A stretch of DNA of 64,000 nucleotides. Source: Branchipolynoe longqiensis. Lineage: Eukaryota; Annelida; Polychaeta; Phyllodocida; Polynoidae. The DNA lies in assembly GCA_030323885.1 (NCBI GenBank), contig CM059198.1, positions 74,981,045 to 75,045,044 of the forward strand. Reading direction: 5' to 3'. The notes under the pieces are model-generated. The model did not search any database and had not been told where the DNA came from. It was given only the letters and a program-made list of their open reading frames with translations. This document shows positions 62,115 through 64,000 of the stretch, in pieces. Position 1 is the stretch's first letter; each line of letters starts with the position of its first letter. The position numbers and the translations under genes were made by a program.

Positions 62115-62452
62115 AATCTTGTTTTATTTATCAATGCCTCTGGAGCACATTGATGTTTATCATCGGCTATTGGACATAAAACATATGGTCATTCTGATTT
62201 AATTCTTTGGAGGAAACCCACTGCCACCACATAGGCTACTGTCTCCGATAAGCAGCAAGGGGTCTTTTACATGCACTTTCCCACGGACAGCACAGCACAT
62301 ACCACAGCCTTTGATGAACCAGTTGTGGACCACTGGTTTGAATGGAAAATAGTCCAAACTGCAAATGTGTCCACTAAGAAGGATCGGTCCGATAACCGAC
62401 AGCTTCACAGGTGGACATGCTACCACTTGAGCTACGTCCCGCTCCCCCAGAA
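62115..62452 (-). repeat. SINE-4, full length (inverted)
   Basis: Tail CTTGTTTTATTTATCAATGC to head ACTTGAGCTACGTCCCGCTC. Confidence 0.92.
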
Positions 62453-62729
62453 TAATAAAAGTGTTAGAGACTAGGGGAACATACTACTGATCTTCATTGG
62501 GCTTCTCCGTGCCGTGTAGCTCGCTCATCGACTGTGGGACGGACAGATTTTGGAGTGATCACGTGATCACAATGGAGACATTGTTGGTTTTCAATATGGA
62601 GGGAGGAATCTCTGTTATATTTACCTCAGAAAGGTTGCATGTAAAATACTTCTTAATAGGAGTAGCTGAAATGGATGTACACAAGAATATGATCCATTTT
62701 TGTCTTTCCCTTTCTTGTTCTCTCTCTCT

Positions 62730-62855
62730 ATATGGACCACTGGTTGGAACGGAAAATAACCCAAACTGCAAATCGCTCCACTGAGCAGGATCGATCGTAT
62801 GACCGACACCTTCACAGGTGGACACTCTACCACCTGAGCTACGTCCTGCTCCTGT
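62730..62855 (-). repeat. SINE-4, 5' part (inverted)
   Basis: GGACCACTGGTTGGAACGGA to CTGAGCTACGTCCTGCTCC; the 3' half is absent. Confidence 0.88.
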
Positions 62856-63254
62856 GGTGATTCGTAAAGGCTGGTGTTCGCACACCACACCACCCATAAT
62901 TAACATCCATATGTCTGAGTGAATACATTGTTTTCCGTCCGCCCGCGACCCAAACGTGTAGCTTAACCGTCCATATATATATAGAGAGAGAGAGAGCTGA
63001 CAAGCCTAATTATATATGTCCCGTAATATATAACAATAAACATTATATTATATATACAATCATGTCTATAATGTATATGTTCTAGTCAATTAGAAGTGGA
63101 GATATCTGTAAGCAAGTCGCAACTGTGCTACAAGTGGGATTCACAGTGAAAACAGTCGCATACACAGTTTAAAAAGTGATATCGACAATATTAAAAGTGG
63201 GGCAGCCCACAGTGTGAAAAGTAGGGAAGCCGACGGCCAAAGGCCAGTAGTAAG

Positions 63255-63964
63255 ATTGGTTTGCTTGTTTGTTGGGATTTTACACCCTGGCAACATCTAA
63301 GGTCAGATCAGGATGGCTACCGACTTGTGACAGTGCAGACATGGCAACATTGTACTTATAGTGCTGCCCCACGGGGCCACCAGGTCACCAGCATCCTGAC
63401 TCAATTTCTCACTCAGCCACATTATCCCGACACTGGACTGACCAGTCCTTATCTTATCCTATCCTACTAATGCCAAGCACCAGGTTCGGTAGCGACAAGC
63501 ATACATTTTGTAAGAAGGGAGCGGGACGTAGCTCAGGCGGTAGAGTGTCCACTTGTGAAGCTGTCGATCATTTGATCGATCCTTCTCAGTGGATCCATGT
63601 GCAATTCGGGCTATTTTCTGTTCCAAACAGTGGTCCACAAATGGTTCATCAAAGGCTGTGGTATGTGCTGTCCTGTCTGAGGGAAAGTGCATATAAAAGA
63701 CCCCTTGCTGTTTATCGGAAAGAGTAGCCTATGTGGAGGCAGTGGGTTTCCTCCAAAGAAATATGTTAGAATGACCATATATTTGACGGCCAATAGCCGA
63801 TGATACGATAACAAAATTCAACATGTTCTAGAGGCGTCATTAAATAAAACATGCTTTACTTAGAAATTTTGGAAGTCATCGGTTTGACTTGGCTGAGTTT
63901 CAAACTCCCGACTTCCCCATGGGAAGTCTGAGTTCTTAGCGATTCGGAAACCGCATCCGGTCCA
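63255..63964 (-). repeat. SINE-1 (inverted) interrupted by SINE-4
   Basis: SINE-1 parts 63255-63514 and 63868-63964. SINE-4 (63517-63857, plus) sits between ATTTTGTAAG and ATTTTGGAAG, a 10-bp near-duplication. Confidence 0.88.
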
Positions 63965-64000
63965 AGTGGTGAGAAGCGAATGTTTATGTTATTTCAATGT

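Larger units (their letters stand above)
61213..62970. repeat. inverted duplication of a SINE-4 insertion site
   Basis: 61213-61460 and 62728-62972 are inverse copies that include unique-looking flank (CGGTTAAGCTACACGTTTGG, GTGTGGTGTGCGAACACCAG) plus the start of SINE-4 at the same point. The interval between contains SINE-3 and another SINE-4. Confidence 0.85.

Overview
The window is animal genomic DNA: split exons with consensus GT/AG signals, long introns, tRNA-derived SINEs, many short inverted-repeat elements and frequent minisatellites, and no operon-like coding. The repeat architecture, especially inverted-repeat elements carrying a tandem satellite core in the style of the bivalve 'pearl' elements, makes a mollusc or other lophotrochozoan the best guess. 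That is inference; no sequence here fixes the species.

One host gene is certain. On the minus strand, nine exons between 42852 and 15466 encode a class II DYRK protein kinase. Its closest match by recognisable residues is DYRK4 rather than DYRK2. All eight exon junctions keep the reading frame, and the assembled piece (about 480 residues) runs from the N-terminal accessory region to just past the kinase domain. A possible first exon (53742-53692) and a possible last exon (ending at a stop at 5780, with AATAAA at 5616-5611) would make the gene span most of the window. One intron is of the GC-AG type. At two of its 5' splice sites a tandem repeat starts at the donor and contains copies of the donor itself.

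Everything else is mostly repeats. (1) TTAA-targeting inverted-repeat elements: family R1 (ends AAAGYTGCATAGTCCGATG, about 355 bp, more than ten copies) and family B (about 640 bp). (2) Four tRNA-headed SINE families, SINE-1 to SINE-4, with chimeras between SINE-1 and SINE-2 and tandem dimers of SINE-3. (3) Inverted-repeat elements whose target duplications can be read: 7 bp for families O, Q and J, and 8 bp for G. (4) A set of elements (C, D, E, F) ending in ...GTGTGAC-like sequence, each filled by a different short motif. (5) A roughly 0.2-kb satellite unit carried inside four elements with unrelated ends (I, G, K, J). (6) A decayed tyrosine-recombinase retroelement (34296-35295) and a LINE reverse-transcriptase tail (9201-9838).

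Layout: 1-5.6 kb is repeats and unexplained AT-rich DNA. 5.6-6.3 kb is a repeat-poor island with the candidate last exon. 6.3-15.4 kb is deeply nested transposons. 15.4-29.9 kb holds eight DYRK exons separated by repeats. 29.9-42.6 kb is a large intron full of elements, including the recombinase remnant. 42.6-42.9 kb is the N-terminal exon. 43-64 kb is minisatellites, SINEs and inverted-repeat elements, with the possible first exon at 53.7 kb.
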